From JBNKWA01 sp050299555 (lineage in GTDB: Bacteria; Pseudomonadota; Alphaproteobacteria; Rhodobacterales; Rhodobacteraceae): a stretch of 55,758 bases of DNA. The stretch is from assembly GCA_050299555.1 (NCBI GenBank), contig JBNKWA010000024.1:1-55758 (forward strand), read 5' to 3'. Both the position numbers and the translations under genes were made by a program. Below the pieces are notes generated by a model. The model was not told where the DNA came from, ran no database searches, and was given only the letters and a program-made list of their open reading frames with translations. How positions within the stretch are numbered: position 1 is the first letter of the stretch; the number at the start of each line of letters is the position of its first letter. Positions 16,906 to 25,408 of this stretch are shown piece by piece.

Positions 16906-16919
16906 TTGATCTGCATCAC
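16906..16919 (-). promoter_or_regulatory. FNR/FnrL-type binding site
   Basis: TTGATCTGCATCAC matches the FNR consensus TTGAT-N4-ATCAA at nine of ten specified bases. Its centre is about 63 bp upstream of the uspA ATG, so an activator bound at -41.5 would give a short leader; a TAGCAT -10-like word lies at 16876-16881 on the minus strand. Confidence 0.7.
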
Positions 16920-17238
16920 ATATTTTGTGACCGCTCAGTGACGGCAACCGAGCGTCGGCATGCCGCCTCAGGATCCAGCCGATCGGCGCGAACTTGCCCG
17001 CTTCGCGGATGATATTGCCGATGACGGACCGCTGCATGCGGGCCGCCGCGAAGTCCGGCGGGGTGATGACCTGCCGCCGTGGCTGCAGGTGTTGCAGCGG
17101 TCCGAGAAACGTCCGGCCTCGGTGCCCTGAACTGATCCTTCGAAGATGGCGTGCCGCAACTGTGGCGGTTGCCCGGCATCCTGCGTCCCCCTCCGGCCTT
17201 TCCTGGCAGGGTCGCGTTCCACCCGCCTGCTGTCAACC
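16920..17238. other. Intergenic stretch without a recognised gene
   Basis: Short frames exist on both strands. The best one, on the minus strand from ATG at 17037, encodes MQRSVIGNIIREAGKFAPIG and then loses protein-like composition; it has no clear ribosome binding site and no recognised family. I do not call a gene here. Confidence 0.4.
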
Positions 17239-18414
17239 TTAGGCTGAAGCGTGCCCTATCCAGCCGCCGCCCAGCACTCGGCTGCCCTCGGCGGCGTAGA
17301 AGACGCAGGCCTGGCCCGGCGCGACGCCGGCCTCGGGCGCGGCAAGCTCCACTTCGGCCCGGTCCGGTCCGGTCGGCCGGACGCGTGCGGGCACCGGCGG
17401 CCGCGTCGAGCGGACCCGCACCCGGACCTCGTGGCCGTCCTTGGGCGCGTCGGCAAAGCTTCCGTCGCCCAGCCAGTTGATTTCGGTGACCGGAATGCGG
17501 GCGGTGGCCAGCGCCGATCGGGGGCCGACAAGGACACGGCGCGCCTCGGCATCGAGGCGGATCACGAAAAGTGGCTCGCCGCCGGTCTCGCCGCCGCCGA
17601 GCCCGAGGCCCTTTCGCTGCCCGACGGTGTAGCGGATCACCCCGTCATGGCGACCAAGCACGCGGCCGTCGAGATGCACGATCTCGCCGGGCTCGGCGGC
17701 ACCGGGGCGCAACTTCTCGATCACTGCCGCATAGTTGCCCTGGGGCACGAAGCAGATGTCCTGGCTGTCGGGCTTGTCGGCGATGGCGAGGCCGAACTCG
17801 GCCGCCAGCGCCCGGGTCTCGGCCTTGGAGGCCAGCCCGCCCAATGGAAAGCGCAGGAAATCGAGCTGCTCGCGGGTGGTCGAGAACAGGAAGTAGCTCT
17901 GGTCCCGGGCCGGGTCGGCGGCCTGGTGCAGCTCCGGCCCGGCCGGCCCGTCGACGCGGCGGATATAATGCCCCGTCGCCATGCAGTCGGCATCGAGTTC
18001 GCGGGCGGTCGCCAGAAGGTCGCGGAACTTCACCCGCTCGTTGCAGCGGATGCAGGGCACCGGAGTCGCCCCGGCCAGGTAGGCGTCGGCGAATTCGTCG
18101 ATCACCGCCTCGCGGAACCGGTTCTCGTAGTCGAGCACGTAGTGGGGAAAGCCCATGGCCTCGGCCACCCGGCGGGCATCGTGGATGTCGCGCCCGGCAC
18201 AGCAGGCGCCCTTCTTCGCCAGCGCCGCGCCGTGATCGTAGAGCTGCAGCGTGACGCCCACGACATCGTAGCCCTCGCGCGCCAGCATCGCCGCGGTGAC
18301 TGAACTGTCGACGCCGCCGGACATGGCCACCAGCACCCGCGTGTCGGCGGGCGACTTGGTCAGGCCAAGGCTGTTGGGCGGCGCTGCCGTCGCCGCGCTG
18401 GCCACGCCGGGCAT
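17239..18414 (-). CDS. mnmA: tRNA-specific 2-thiouridylase MnmA
   Basis: A 391-residue enzyme that thiolates U34 of Lys, Glu and Gln tRNAs using sulfur relayed from cysteine desulfurase. The PP-loop SGGVDS is at residues 32-37. The two catalytic Cys lie in PVPCIRCNERVKF and SQDICFVPQG, and CMATGHYIRR is the conserved tRNA-binding stretch. The protein has a 25-residue Ala-rich N-terminal extension relative to E. coli MnmA, common in alphaproteobacteria. The start has a GGGAGA ribosome binding site eight bases upstream. It is divergent from sciP, sharing a 130-bp upstream region. Confidence 0.95.
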   Translation of the reverse strand: MPGVASAATAAPPNSLGLTKSPADTRVLVAMSGGVDSSVTAAMLAREGYDVVGVTLQLYDHGAALAKKGACCAGRDIHDARRVAEAMGFPHYVLDYENRFREAVIDEFADAYLAGATPVPCIRCNERVKFRDLLATARELDADCMATGHYIRRVDGPAGPELHQAADPARDQSYFLFSTTREQLDFLRFPLGGLASKAETRALAAEFGLAIADKPDSQDICFVPQGNYAAVIEKLRPGAAEPGEIVHLDGRVLGRHDGVIRYTVGQRKGLGLGGGETGGEPLFVIRLDAEARRVLVGPRSALATARIPVTEINWLGDGSFADAPKDGHEVRVRVRSTRPPVPARVRPTGPDRAEVELAAPEAGVAPGQACVFYAAEGSRVLGGGWIGHASA

Positions 18415-18503
18415 CGCAGGAATCTCCCTATTTCGCAGGCAAATATCGAAAAATCCGAACCACTCTCAAGTTGGCCGTTTTAGGGGCAATTAAGCACGAC
18501 GCC

Positions 18504-18511
18504 CTAACCAT
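18504..18511 (+). promoter_or_regulatory. CtrA half-site-like word upstream of sciP
   Basis: CTAACCAT, one mismatch from the CtrA half-site TTAACCAT, lies 36 bases before the sciP ATG. Suggestive only. Confidence 0.35.
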
Positions 18512-18546
18512 GCTTCCCGGGTGAGTTATGGTGAAGGGAATGTAGG

Positions 18547-18825
18547 ATGTACATAAGGCGAGAGAAAGGCCCGATCTTTGTGACGCTCCCTGACGGGACG
18601 CGGATGAGCCGCGGCGACCTGCCACCGAAGGACACCGAACGATGGGTGGCACGGCGGAAGGCGCAGGTGGTGCAGGCGGTCGAGGCCGGGCTGATCGAGC
18701 AGGAGGAAGCCTGTTCGCTTTACGGCCTGTCCTGCGAGGAGCTGGACAGCTGGCGGGCGAACATGCGCCGCCACGGAGCCAAGGCGCTCAAGGCGACGGC
18801 GATTTCAAAATATAGACAACTTTAA
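18547..18825 (+). CDS. sciP: CtrA inhibitor SciP (DUF1153)
   Basis: A 92-residue helix-turn-helix protein of the DUF1153 family. In Caulobacter this protein, SciP, binds promoters and CtrA to block CtrA-activated transcription in the cell cycle. The family features are visible: PDGTRMSRGDLPPKDTERWV (residues 15-34), then an HTH core from RRKAQVVQAVEAGL to EELDSWR. Start ATG at 18547 has an AGGGAATGTAGG leader. It lies 103 bp upstream of ctrA in the same direction, the arrangement usual in Rhodobacterales and useful as supporting context. The 103-bp gap carries a CtrA-like box, so ctrA likely has its own promoter. Confidence 0.92.
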   Translation: MYIRREKGPIFVTLPDGTRMSRGDLPPKDTERWVARRKAQVVQAVEAGLIEQEEACSLYGLSCEELDSWRANMRRHGAKALKATAISKYRQL

Positions 18826-18851
18826 GGAGAGTTGATAAGCTGTCAATAACC

Positions 18852-18867
18852 GTAACGTCTGATTAAC
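18852..18867 (+). promoter_or_regulatory. CtrA-like box upstream of ctrA
   Basis: GTAA-CGTCTGA-TTAAC matches the full CtrA site TTAA-N7-TTAAC with one mismatch, and continues as TTAACCAT (18863-18870), the known half-site. It lies 62-77 bases before the ctrA ATG, so autoregulation is likely. A TTGA-N7-TCAA inverted repeat at 18832-18846 lies just before it. Confidence 0.6.
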
Positions 18868-18928
18868 CATTGCCGTCTACTTCTGGCTTCCGGACGTGCC
18901 CCACGCAGCGAGTATTGGAAGGTCGCCG

Positions 18929-19642
<714 letters not shown>

Positions 19643-19685
19643 CCGGCACCCACAGACAGGATAAACGCGTTCCCATCGTCAGCTG

Positions 19686-19720
19686 TGCGCCCGGCAGGTC
19701 CGGGCGCATGGCTTTTCTTA
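19686..19720 (+). terminator. Rho-independent terminator of ctrA
   Basis: Perfect 9-bp stem TGCGCCCGG / CCGGGCGCA with loop CAGGT, followed by TGGCTTTTCTTA. Lies 44 bases after the ctrA stop. Confidence 0.85.
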
Positions 19721-19848
19721 TGCCGGGCGAACGGGCGGCCCAGTTCGGGGCCGCTTTGTCGATCAGGCCGCTTTACCACGCGGCGGCCCGGCGCTAGAAA
19801 ACTGCGGCGGCCATCCCGCGCCCAGTGAAATGCCTCGAGACAACGCCC

Positions 19849-21990
19849 ATGCCGCGCCAGAGCCGTGACAGCGCGCCCGCCCGCCCGCCGGTTGAGGGGT
19901 TGAGCGAGGCCGAGGCTGCGGCCGAAGTCATCGCGCTGTCGCGGACACTGGAAGCCGCCAACACCGCCTATCACCGCGACGATGCGCCGATCATCACGGA
20001 CGCCGAGTTCGACGCGCTGAAGCGCCGCCTGGCCGCGATCGAGGCCCAGTTCCCGACGCTGAAGTCACCCGACAGCCTGACCGGCCGGGTCGGCGCCGCC
20101 CCGGCCGCCGGCTTTGCCAAGGTCACCCACAGGGTGCGGATGCTGTCGCTGGAGAATGCCTTCGCCGAGGACGAGATCAGCGAATTCGACAGCCGTATCC
20201 GGCGCTTTCTGAACCTGCCGCCCGAGGTGCCGCTGACCTATACCGCCGAGCCGAAGATCGACGGGCTGTCGCTGTCGGTGCGCTACGAGGAGGGGCGGCT
20301 GACGGTCGCCGCGACCCGCGGCGACGGCGAAACCGGCGAGGACGTCACTGCAAACGCATTGACCATCGATGACCTGCCGTCCCGGCTCGACGGCGCACCG
20401 GCGCTGCTGGAGGTGCGCGGCGAGGTCTACATGCGCCACGAGGATTTCGCCGCGCTCAACGCCCGCCAGGCCGAGGCGGGCGGCAAGACCTTTGCCAATC
20501 CGCGCAATGCCGCCGCCGGCAGCCTGCGCCAGCTCGACGCGACCATTACCGCCGCCAGGCCGCTGCGGTTCTTCGCTTATGGCTGGGGGGCGCTCAGCGA
20601 GCCTCTGGCGGGAACCCAGATGCAGGCGCTGGAGCGGCTCAGCGCCCTCGGCTTCACCATCAATCCGCTGACCCGCCTCTGTGACGGGGCCGCCGCGCTG
20701 ATGGATCAGTACCGCGCCATCGAGAGGGACCGGGCCAGTCTCGGCTACGATATCGACGGCGTGGTCTACAAGGTCGACGATCTCGGCCTGCAGGGGCGGC
20801 TCGGCTTTCGCTCAACGACGCCGCGTTGGGCGATCGCGCACAAGTTCCCGGCCGAGATCGCGGTGACCCGGCTGGAGCGGATCGAGATCCAGGTGGGCCG
20901 CACCGGGGCGCTGTCGCCGGTGGCGCGGTTGGCGCCGGTGACCGTGGGCGGCGTCGTGGTCTCGAACGCCACCCTGCACAACGCCGACTATATCGCCGGG
21001 CGCGACAGCCGGGGGGCGCCGATCCGCGAGGGGCGCGACATCCGCGAAGGCGACTGGGTCTGGATCTATCGCGCCGGCGACGTCATCCCCAAGGTCAAGG
21101 ACGTCGATGTCGGCCGCCGCGATCCGACCGCGCAACCCTATGAATTCCCGAAGGTTTGCCCGGTCTGCGGCTCGGATGCCGTGCGTGAGGAGGGCGAGGC
21201 CGTCACCTATTGCACCGGCGGCATCGTCTGCGCCGCGCAGGCGGTGGAGAAGCTGAAGCACTTCGTCGGCCGGTCGGCCTTCGACATCGACGGGCTGGGC
21301 GCCAAGCAGGTGGAGAGCTTCTTCGCCGATGGCTGGATCGCCGACTTCGCCGACATCTTCACGCTCGAGGACCGCCACGGGCCGGGCTCGGAGAAGCCGC
21401 TGCAGGACCGCGAGGGCTGGGGCGAGACTTCGGCGACGAAGCTGTTCGAGGCGATCCGGGTCCGCAGGACGATCCCGCTGCAGCGGCTGATCCTCGGCCT
21501 GGGTATCCGCCATGTGGGCGAATCGACCGCGGCGCTGCTGGCGCGAAACTACGGCAGCTGGGCGAGTTTCCGTGGCCAGATCCAGGCGGCGCATGACCTC
21601 GCGGGCCCGGAATGGGAAGCGCTGAACGCCATCGAGGGCATCGGCGAGACCGTGGCCGCGGCGATCGTGGAGTATTTCCACGAGGCCGGCACCCGGGCCG
21701 CGGTGGACCGGCTTGTCGCGCATCTGACCATCGAGGACGCGGCCGCGCCGGCCAGCGAAGGCTCGCCCGTCGCCGGCAAGACGGTGGTCTTCACCGGCAC
21801 GCTGGAGAAGATGGGCCGGGCCGAGGCCAAGGCCCGCGCCGAGGCGTTGGGCGCCAAGGTGTCCGGCTCGGTCTCGGCCCGGACCGACCTGGTGGTGGCC
21901 GGTCCGGGCGCCGGGTCGAAGCTGAAGGAGGCCGAGAAACACGGCGTCGAGGTGATCGACGAAGATCAGTGGCTGAAGCTGATCGGATGA
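19849..21990 (+). CDS. ligA: NAD-dependent DNA ligase LigA
   Basis: A 713-residue ligase sealing nicks in replication and repair. Adenylation domain: nucleotidyl-acceptor Lys in KIDG (136-139), preceded by the Ia region with PIITDAEFD for NAD binding. An OB domain follows, then the Cys4 zinc finger CPVCG...YCTGG...VCAAQ, helix-hairpin-helix repeats and a C-terminal BRCT domain (TVVFTGTLEKMGRAEA to VEVIDEDQW). ATG at 19849 is taken; a GTG eight codons upstream (19825) is possible. recG follows 45 bases downstream in the same direction. Confidence 0.95.
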   Translation: MPRQSRDSAPARPPVEGLSEAEAAAEVIALSRTLEAANTAYHRDDAPIITDAEFDALKRRLAAIEAQFPTLKSPDSLTGRVGAAPAAGFAKVTHRVRMLSLENAFAEDEISEFDSRIRRFLNLPPEVPLTYTAEPKIDGLSLSVRYEEGRLTVAATRGDGETGEDVTANALTIDDLPSRLDGAPALLEVRGEVYMRHEDFAALNARQAEAGGKTFANPRNAAAGSLRQLDATITAARPLRFFAYGWGALSEPLAGTQMQALERLSALGFTINPLTRLCDGAAALMDQYRAIERDRASLGYDIDGVVYKVDDLGLQGRLGFRSTTPRWAIAHKFPAEIAVTRLERIEIQVGRTGALSPVARLAPVTVGGVVVSNATLHNADYIAGRDSRGAPIREGRDIREGDWVWIYRAGDVIPKVKDVDVGRRDPTAQPYEFPKVCPVCGSDAVREEGEAVTYCTGGIVCAAQAVEKLKHFVGRSAFDIDGLGAKQVESFFADGWIADFADIFTLEDRHGPGSEKPLQDREGWGETSATKLFEAIRVRRTIPLQRLILGLGIRHVGESTAALLARNYGSWASFRGQIQAAHDLAGPEWEALNAIEGIGETVAAAIVEYFHEAGTRAAVDRLVAHLTIEDAAAPASEGSPVAGKTVVFTGTLEKMGRAEAKARAEALGAKVSGSVSARTDLVVAGPGAGSKLKEAEKHGVEVIDEDQWLKLIG

Positions 21991-22035
21991 CGCCGGCGGC
22001 TTGAACGCGGCGGCCCTTTCGCCTTTGATCCGGCC

Positions 22036-24132
22036 ATGCAGTCCCGCGGCCGCCCTGAAATCCTGTTTCCGCTCTTTGCCGACCTCACCGCGCTTGCCGG
22101 GGTGGGTCCGAAGGTGGCGCAGAATTTCGGCCGCATGGGGGTGAGCCGGCCGGTCGATCTGGTCCTTACCCTGCCCACCGGGCTGGTGGACCGGCGGCTG
22201 CGCGAGACGGTGCAGGGCGCGACCCTGCCGGCGACGCTGACCGTCGAGGCCGAGATCGGCATGCACCGGCCGCCCCACCGCAAGGGTCAGCCCTACCGGG
22301 TGTCGGCCCGCGATGCCCGAACCGAATACCTTGTGGTGTTCTTCCACGCCAATGCCGACTGGGTGCGGCGCAACCTGCCGTCGGGACAGCGCCGGGTGCT
22401 GTCGGGCAAGGTCGAGTTCTTCGACGGCATCGCCCAGATGGTCCATCCCGACCACATCCTCAGCCGTGCGGCGGCCGAGGCGCTGCCGGCCTTCGAGCCG
22501 CAGTATCCGCTGACCGCCGGGGTCACCGCCAAGGTGATGCAGCGCGCCGTTCAAGGGGCCGTGGAGCGACTGCCGGCGCTGCCGGAATGGATCGAGCCGT
22601 CGCTTCTGGCCAAGCGCGGCTGGCCGGCGCAACTGGAAGCGGTGCGCGCGGCCCACGCGCCCGAGGCGATTGCCGAGCTGTCGCCGCAGACCCCGGCCCG
22701 CGAGCGGTTGGCCTATGACGAGCTCCTCGCCCACCAGTTGACCCTGGCGCTGGCACGTGCCCGCGTGCGGCGCAAGAAGGGTCGCACGACGAAGGGCGAC
22801 GGCAGCTTGCAGGCGCGGGTGCTGGCGGCGCTGCCCTACCAGCCTACCGGGGCCCAGACCCGTGCCGTGGCCGAGATCCAGGCCGACATGGCCGGACCTT
22901 TGCGCATGAACCGGCTGCTGCAGGGCGACGTCGGTTCGGGCAAGACGCTGGTGGCGATGCTGGCCATGCTGGCGGCGGTCGAGGCCGGGGGACAGGCGGC
23001 GCTGATGGCGCCGACCGAAATCCTCGCCCGCCAGCACCTGGAGACCCTGCGGCCCATGGCCGAGGCGGCGGGCGTGCGGCTGGAGCTGCTGACCGGCCGC
23101 GACAAGGGCGAGGCGCGGTCCGCCAAGCTGGCGGCGCTCGCTGCCGGCGAGGTTGGCATCCTCGTGGGTACGCACGCGCTTTTCCAGCGCGAGGTGAGCT
23201 TTGCCGACCTCAGGCTGGCGGTGGTGGACGAGCAGCACCGTTTCGGCGTTCGCCAGCGCATGGACCTGGGCGCCAAGGGGCAGGCGACCGACACGCTGGT
23301 GATGACGGCGACGCCGATCCCACGCTCGCTGGCGCTGGCGCATTTCGGCGACATGGACGTTTCGGTCCTGGACGAGAAGCCACCAGGCAGGCGCCCGGTC
23401 GAGACGGTGATGGTCTCGGCGTCGCGGCTGGACGAGGTGGTGGCGCGGCTGCGCCATGCGCTGGACGAGGGGCGGCGCGTCTATTGGGTCTGCCCGCTGG
23501 TGGAGGAGAGCGAGACCACCGACCTGACGGCCGTCAACGACCGCGCGGCGGCGCTGCGCCGGGCGCTGGGCGAGGATGCGGTGGGGCTTGTCCACGGCCA
23601 GCTGCCGCCGGCGGAAAAGGACGCCGCCATGGCTGATTTCGTCGCCGGCCGCACCCGGCTTCTGGTGGCGACGACGGTGATCGAGGTGGGCGTGAACGTG
23701 CCCGAGGCGACCATCATGGTGGTCGAGCGGGCGGAAAGCTTTGGCCTGTCGCAGCTGCACCAGCTGCGCGGCCGGGTAGGGCGAGGGGCCGATGCCTCGA
23801 CCTGCATCCTGCTCTACGAGCCGCCCTTGGGCGAGGCGGCGCGGACCCGCCTGCAGACCCTGCGCGAGACCGAGGACGGCTTCCGGATCGCCGAGGCGGA
23901 CCTCAAGCTGCGCGGCGCCGGCGACCTGCTCGGCGTGCAGCAATCCGGGCTGCCGCGCTTTAGGGTCGCCGATCTCGAGGAGCAGGCGGACTTGATGGCA
24001 CTGGCGCAGCGCGACGCACGGCTGCTGATCGAAACCGACCCGACGCTGGAGTCGCCCCGGGGTGAGGCCGCGCGGGTGCTTCTATATCTGATGGACCGCG
24101 ACCGGGCGGTGGCCCTGCTTGGCGTCGGCTGA
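22036..24132 (+). CDS. recG: ATP-dependent DNA helicase RecG
   Basis: A 698-residue superfamily 2 helicase that remodels stalled forks and branched DNA. The N-terminal wedge domain begins near residue 10 with LTALAGVGPKVAQNF. Walker A GDVGSGKT is at about 297-304, motif II is VVDEQHRFG (DEQH, about 397-400), and the C-terminal helicase half has QLHQLRGRVGRG and the RecG-specific TRLQTLRETEDGFRIAEADL tail. Length matches the family. It probably shares a transcript with ligA. Confidence 0.95.
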   Translation: MQSRGRPEILFPLFADLTALAGVGPKVAQNFGRMGVSRPVDLVLTLPTGLVDRRLRETVQGATLPATLTVEAEIGMHRPPHRKGQPYRVSARDARTEYLVVFFHANADWVRRNLPSGQRRVLSGKVEFFDGIAQMVHPDHILSRAAAEALPAFEPQYPLTAGVTAKVMQRAVQGAVERLPALPEWIEPSLLAKRGWPAQLEAVRAAHAPEAIAELSPQTPARERLAYDELLAHQLTLALARARVRRKKGRTTKGDGSLQARVLAALPYQPTGAQTRAVAEIQADMAGPLRMNRLLQGDVGSGKTLVAMLAMLAAVEAGGQAALMAPTEILARQHLETLRPMAEAAGVRLELLTGRDKGEARSAKLAALAAGEVGILVGTHALFQREVSFADLRLAVVDEQHRFGVRQRMDLGAKGQATDTLVMTATPIPRSLALAHFGDMDVSVLDEKPPGRRPVETVMVSASRLDEVVARLRHALDEGRRVYWVCPLVEESETTDLTAVNDRAAALRRALGEDAVGLVHGQLPPAEKDAAMADFVAGRTRLLVATTVIEVGVNVPEATIMVVERAESFGLSQLHQLRGRVGRGADASTCILLYEPPLGEAARTRLQTLRETEDGFRIAEADLKLRGAGDLLGVQQSGLPRFRVADLEEQADLMALAQRDARLLIETDPTLESPRGEAARVLLYLMDRDRAVALLGVG

Positions 24133-24142
24133 CCGATGTTCG

Positions 24143-24157
24143 CTAACAGTTCGTTAA
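24143..24157 (+). promoter_or_regulatory. CtrA-like box upstream of 40-residue ORF
   Basis: CTAA-CAGTTCG-TTAA, one mismatch from TTAA-N7-TTAA, starting ten bases after the recG stop. A TTGACG -35-like word follows at 24164-24169, so this looks like the control region of the small gene at 24220, with CtrA as the candidate regulator. Confidence 0.5.
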
Positions 24158-24219
24158 TTGTTCTTGACGTCCGGTAAATTTTATGGAACTAAAGGAGAAC
24201 ATCAAGCGGAGGCATACCG

Positions 24220-24342
24220 ATGTTCGCCCAAGTCGATCAGATTCTCGCCCGCGCGCCCAGGACCCTTCTGGCCGACACGCTGGGCCTTGCGGCGCTGGCC
24301 GTGCTGATCGTCGCGGGCCTGGCATTGCCTGCCTTCGCCTGA
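24220..24342 (+). CDS. 40-residue single-pass membrane protein
   Basis: A short ORF reading MFAQVDQILARAPRTLLADT followed by LGLAALAVLIVAGLALPAFA. The first 18 residues are amphipathic and charged; the last 20 form one membrane span. It has a good ribosome binding site (AAGCGGAGG, six bases before ATG), its own candidate promoter and CtrA-like box upstream and a strong terminator downstream (24461), so it stands as a separate transcription unit between recG and the Fe-S scaffold gene. Length of the gene (41 codons) is too short for most gene finders. Function unknown. Confidence 0.72.
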   Translation: MFAQVDQILARAPRTLLADTLGLAALAVLIVAGLALPAFA

Positions 24343-24460
24343 CCCTTTCTGTCCTGCCTGCGGACCGACTGTCACACCACCGCCCGGCGCTGTCCCTTGG
24401 TGCCTGGCCTTTCTGCCGGCCTCTGCCTGTCCGGCCCAATGATGGCGGTACGCTACTTCA

Positions 24461-24497
24461 AGCCGCGCTTCTCCGTGGGGGAGAGCGCGGCTTTTTT
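24461..24497 (+). terminator. Rho-independent terminator of the small ORF unit
   Basis: Stem AGCCGCGCTtCTCC / GGAGAGCGCGGCT with one bulged T and a short GTGGG loop, followed directly by TTTTTTCTG. Oriented with the plus strand; the convergent Fe-S gene ends 15 bases further on. Confidence 0.88.
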
Positions 24498-24511
24498 CTG
24501 TCGCGGCGTGG

Positions 24512-24958
24512 TCAGGCCGCGGCCATCGCCTCGTCAAAGGCCGCCAGCGTCGCTTCCAGCGCCAGCATGATCGAGGCGTGGCGGTTCTTGTAGTCGCGCG
24601 CGGGCAGCAGCACCTCGTACCCGTCGAAAGGGGCGTCGGGCACCGGGCCGCCTTCTTTCAACATCGCCTTGAGCTGATCGCGGGCCTTCTCGATCTCTTC
24701 CCGTCTGCGGCCGATGATGACGGCACCGGAAACGGCGGCCGAGGCCTGACCCAGGGCGCAGGCCTTGACGTCCTGGGCATAGTCGGCGATGCGCCCGTCC
24801 TTCAGCGTCAGGTCGACGGTGACGGTTGAACCGCACAGCGGCGAGCGTTTCATGGCGCTCACCTGCGGGTCCTTGAGGCGGCCCAAATGCGGAATGTCGG
24901 CGGCCAGCGCCAGGATGCGCTGCGAGTACAGCTTGAGAAGCTCGTTATCGGTCGTCAC
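24512..24958 (-). CDS. Fe-S cluster assembly scaffold, IscU/SufU-like (NifU N-terminal domain)
   Basis: A 148-residue protein of the IscU/NifU N-terminal family. Two of the cluster-ligand cysteines are present, in RSPLCGS and VKACALGQAS, at the places of IscU Cys37 and Cys63. The third one, normally before the C-terminal helix, appears replaced: the sequence there is DYKNRHASIMLALEA, with His. No Met is available at the start; the GTG at 24958 is chosen because it begins the conserved N-terminus (TTDNELLKLYSQ). It is divergent from hisI. It may be a transfer or scaffold protein for Fe-S clusters, though the missing Cys leaves this open. Confidence 0.8.
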   Translation of the reverse strand: MTTDNELLKLYSQRILALAADIPHLGRLKDPQVSAMKRSPLCGSTVTVDLTLKDGRIADYAQDVKACALGQASAAVSGAVIIGRRREEIEKARDQLKAMLKEGGPVPDAPFDGYEVLLPARDYKNRHASIMLALEATLAAFDEAMAAA

Positions 24959-25048
24959 GGGGTCGTCGCCTTTGCAGTTGCCGCCGGACCCAATAGATAG
25001 GCCGGCGGGGCCGCCATGAAAAGGCAGCCGATGGTGTGGAAAGGTGCG

Positions 25049-25408
25049 ATGGTTTTCGATCCGGAAACGCTGAAGTGGACAGCCGACGGGCTGATGCCGG
25101 CCATCGCCCAGGACGCGGCCTCGGGCGAGGTGCTGATGATGGCCTGGATGAACCGTGCCAGCCTGGCCGAAACCATGGCCACCGGCGCTGTGACCTACTG
25201 GTCGCGTTCGCGGCGAGAATTGTGGCGCAAGGGCGCGACGTCGGGGCACGTGCAGCGCCTGGTCGAACTGCGGGTCGACTGCGACCGCGACGTGCTGCTG
25301 GTGAAGGTCGAGCAGACCGGCCCCGCCTGCCACACCAACCGGCGAAGCTGCTTTTACACGGTGATCGCCGAGGGGCAGGAGCGGGTGGTCATGGCGCCCG
25401 AAGGCTGA
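25049..25408 (+). CDS. hisI: Phosphoribosyl-AMP cyclohydrolase HisI
   Basis: A 119-residue enzyme catalysing the third step of histidine biosynthesis, opening the purine ring of PR-AMP. Characteristic motifs: AIAQDAASGEVLMMAWMN near the N-terminus, TGAVTYWSRSRRELWRKG, and the zinc/magnesium ligands in VDCDRDVLL and CHTNRRSCFY. It lacks the HisE domain, so is monofunctional. The ATG at 25049 was chosen for the GGAAAGG ribosome binding site and the family's usual start (MVFDPETL); an ATG 11 codons upstream lacks one. It converges with gluQRS, overlapping by 20 bases. Confidence 0.94.
   Translation: MVFDPETLKWTADGLMPAIAQDAASGEVLMMAWMNRASLAETMATGAVTYWSRSRRELWRKGATSGHVQRLVELRVDCDRDVLLVKVEQTGPACHTNRRSCFYTVIAEGQERVVMAPEG

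Noticed and set aside
16831..17037. Minus-strand ORF of 68 codons before uspA
   Set aside because: The first 20 residues look protein-like but there is no ribosome binding site, and the frame runs into the uspA start.
20812..23943. Open frame of 1043 codons on the minus strand
   Set aside because: It is antisense to ligA and recG and is made possible by high GC at third positions. It has no start signals or recognised domain.
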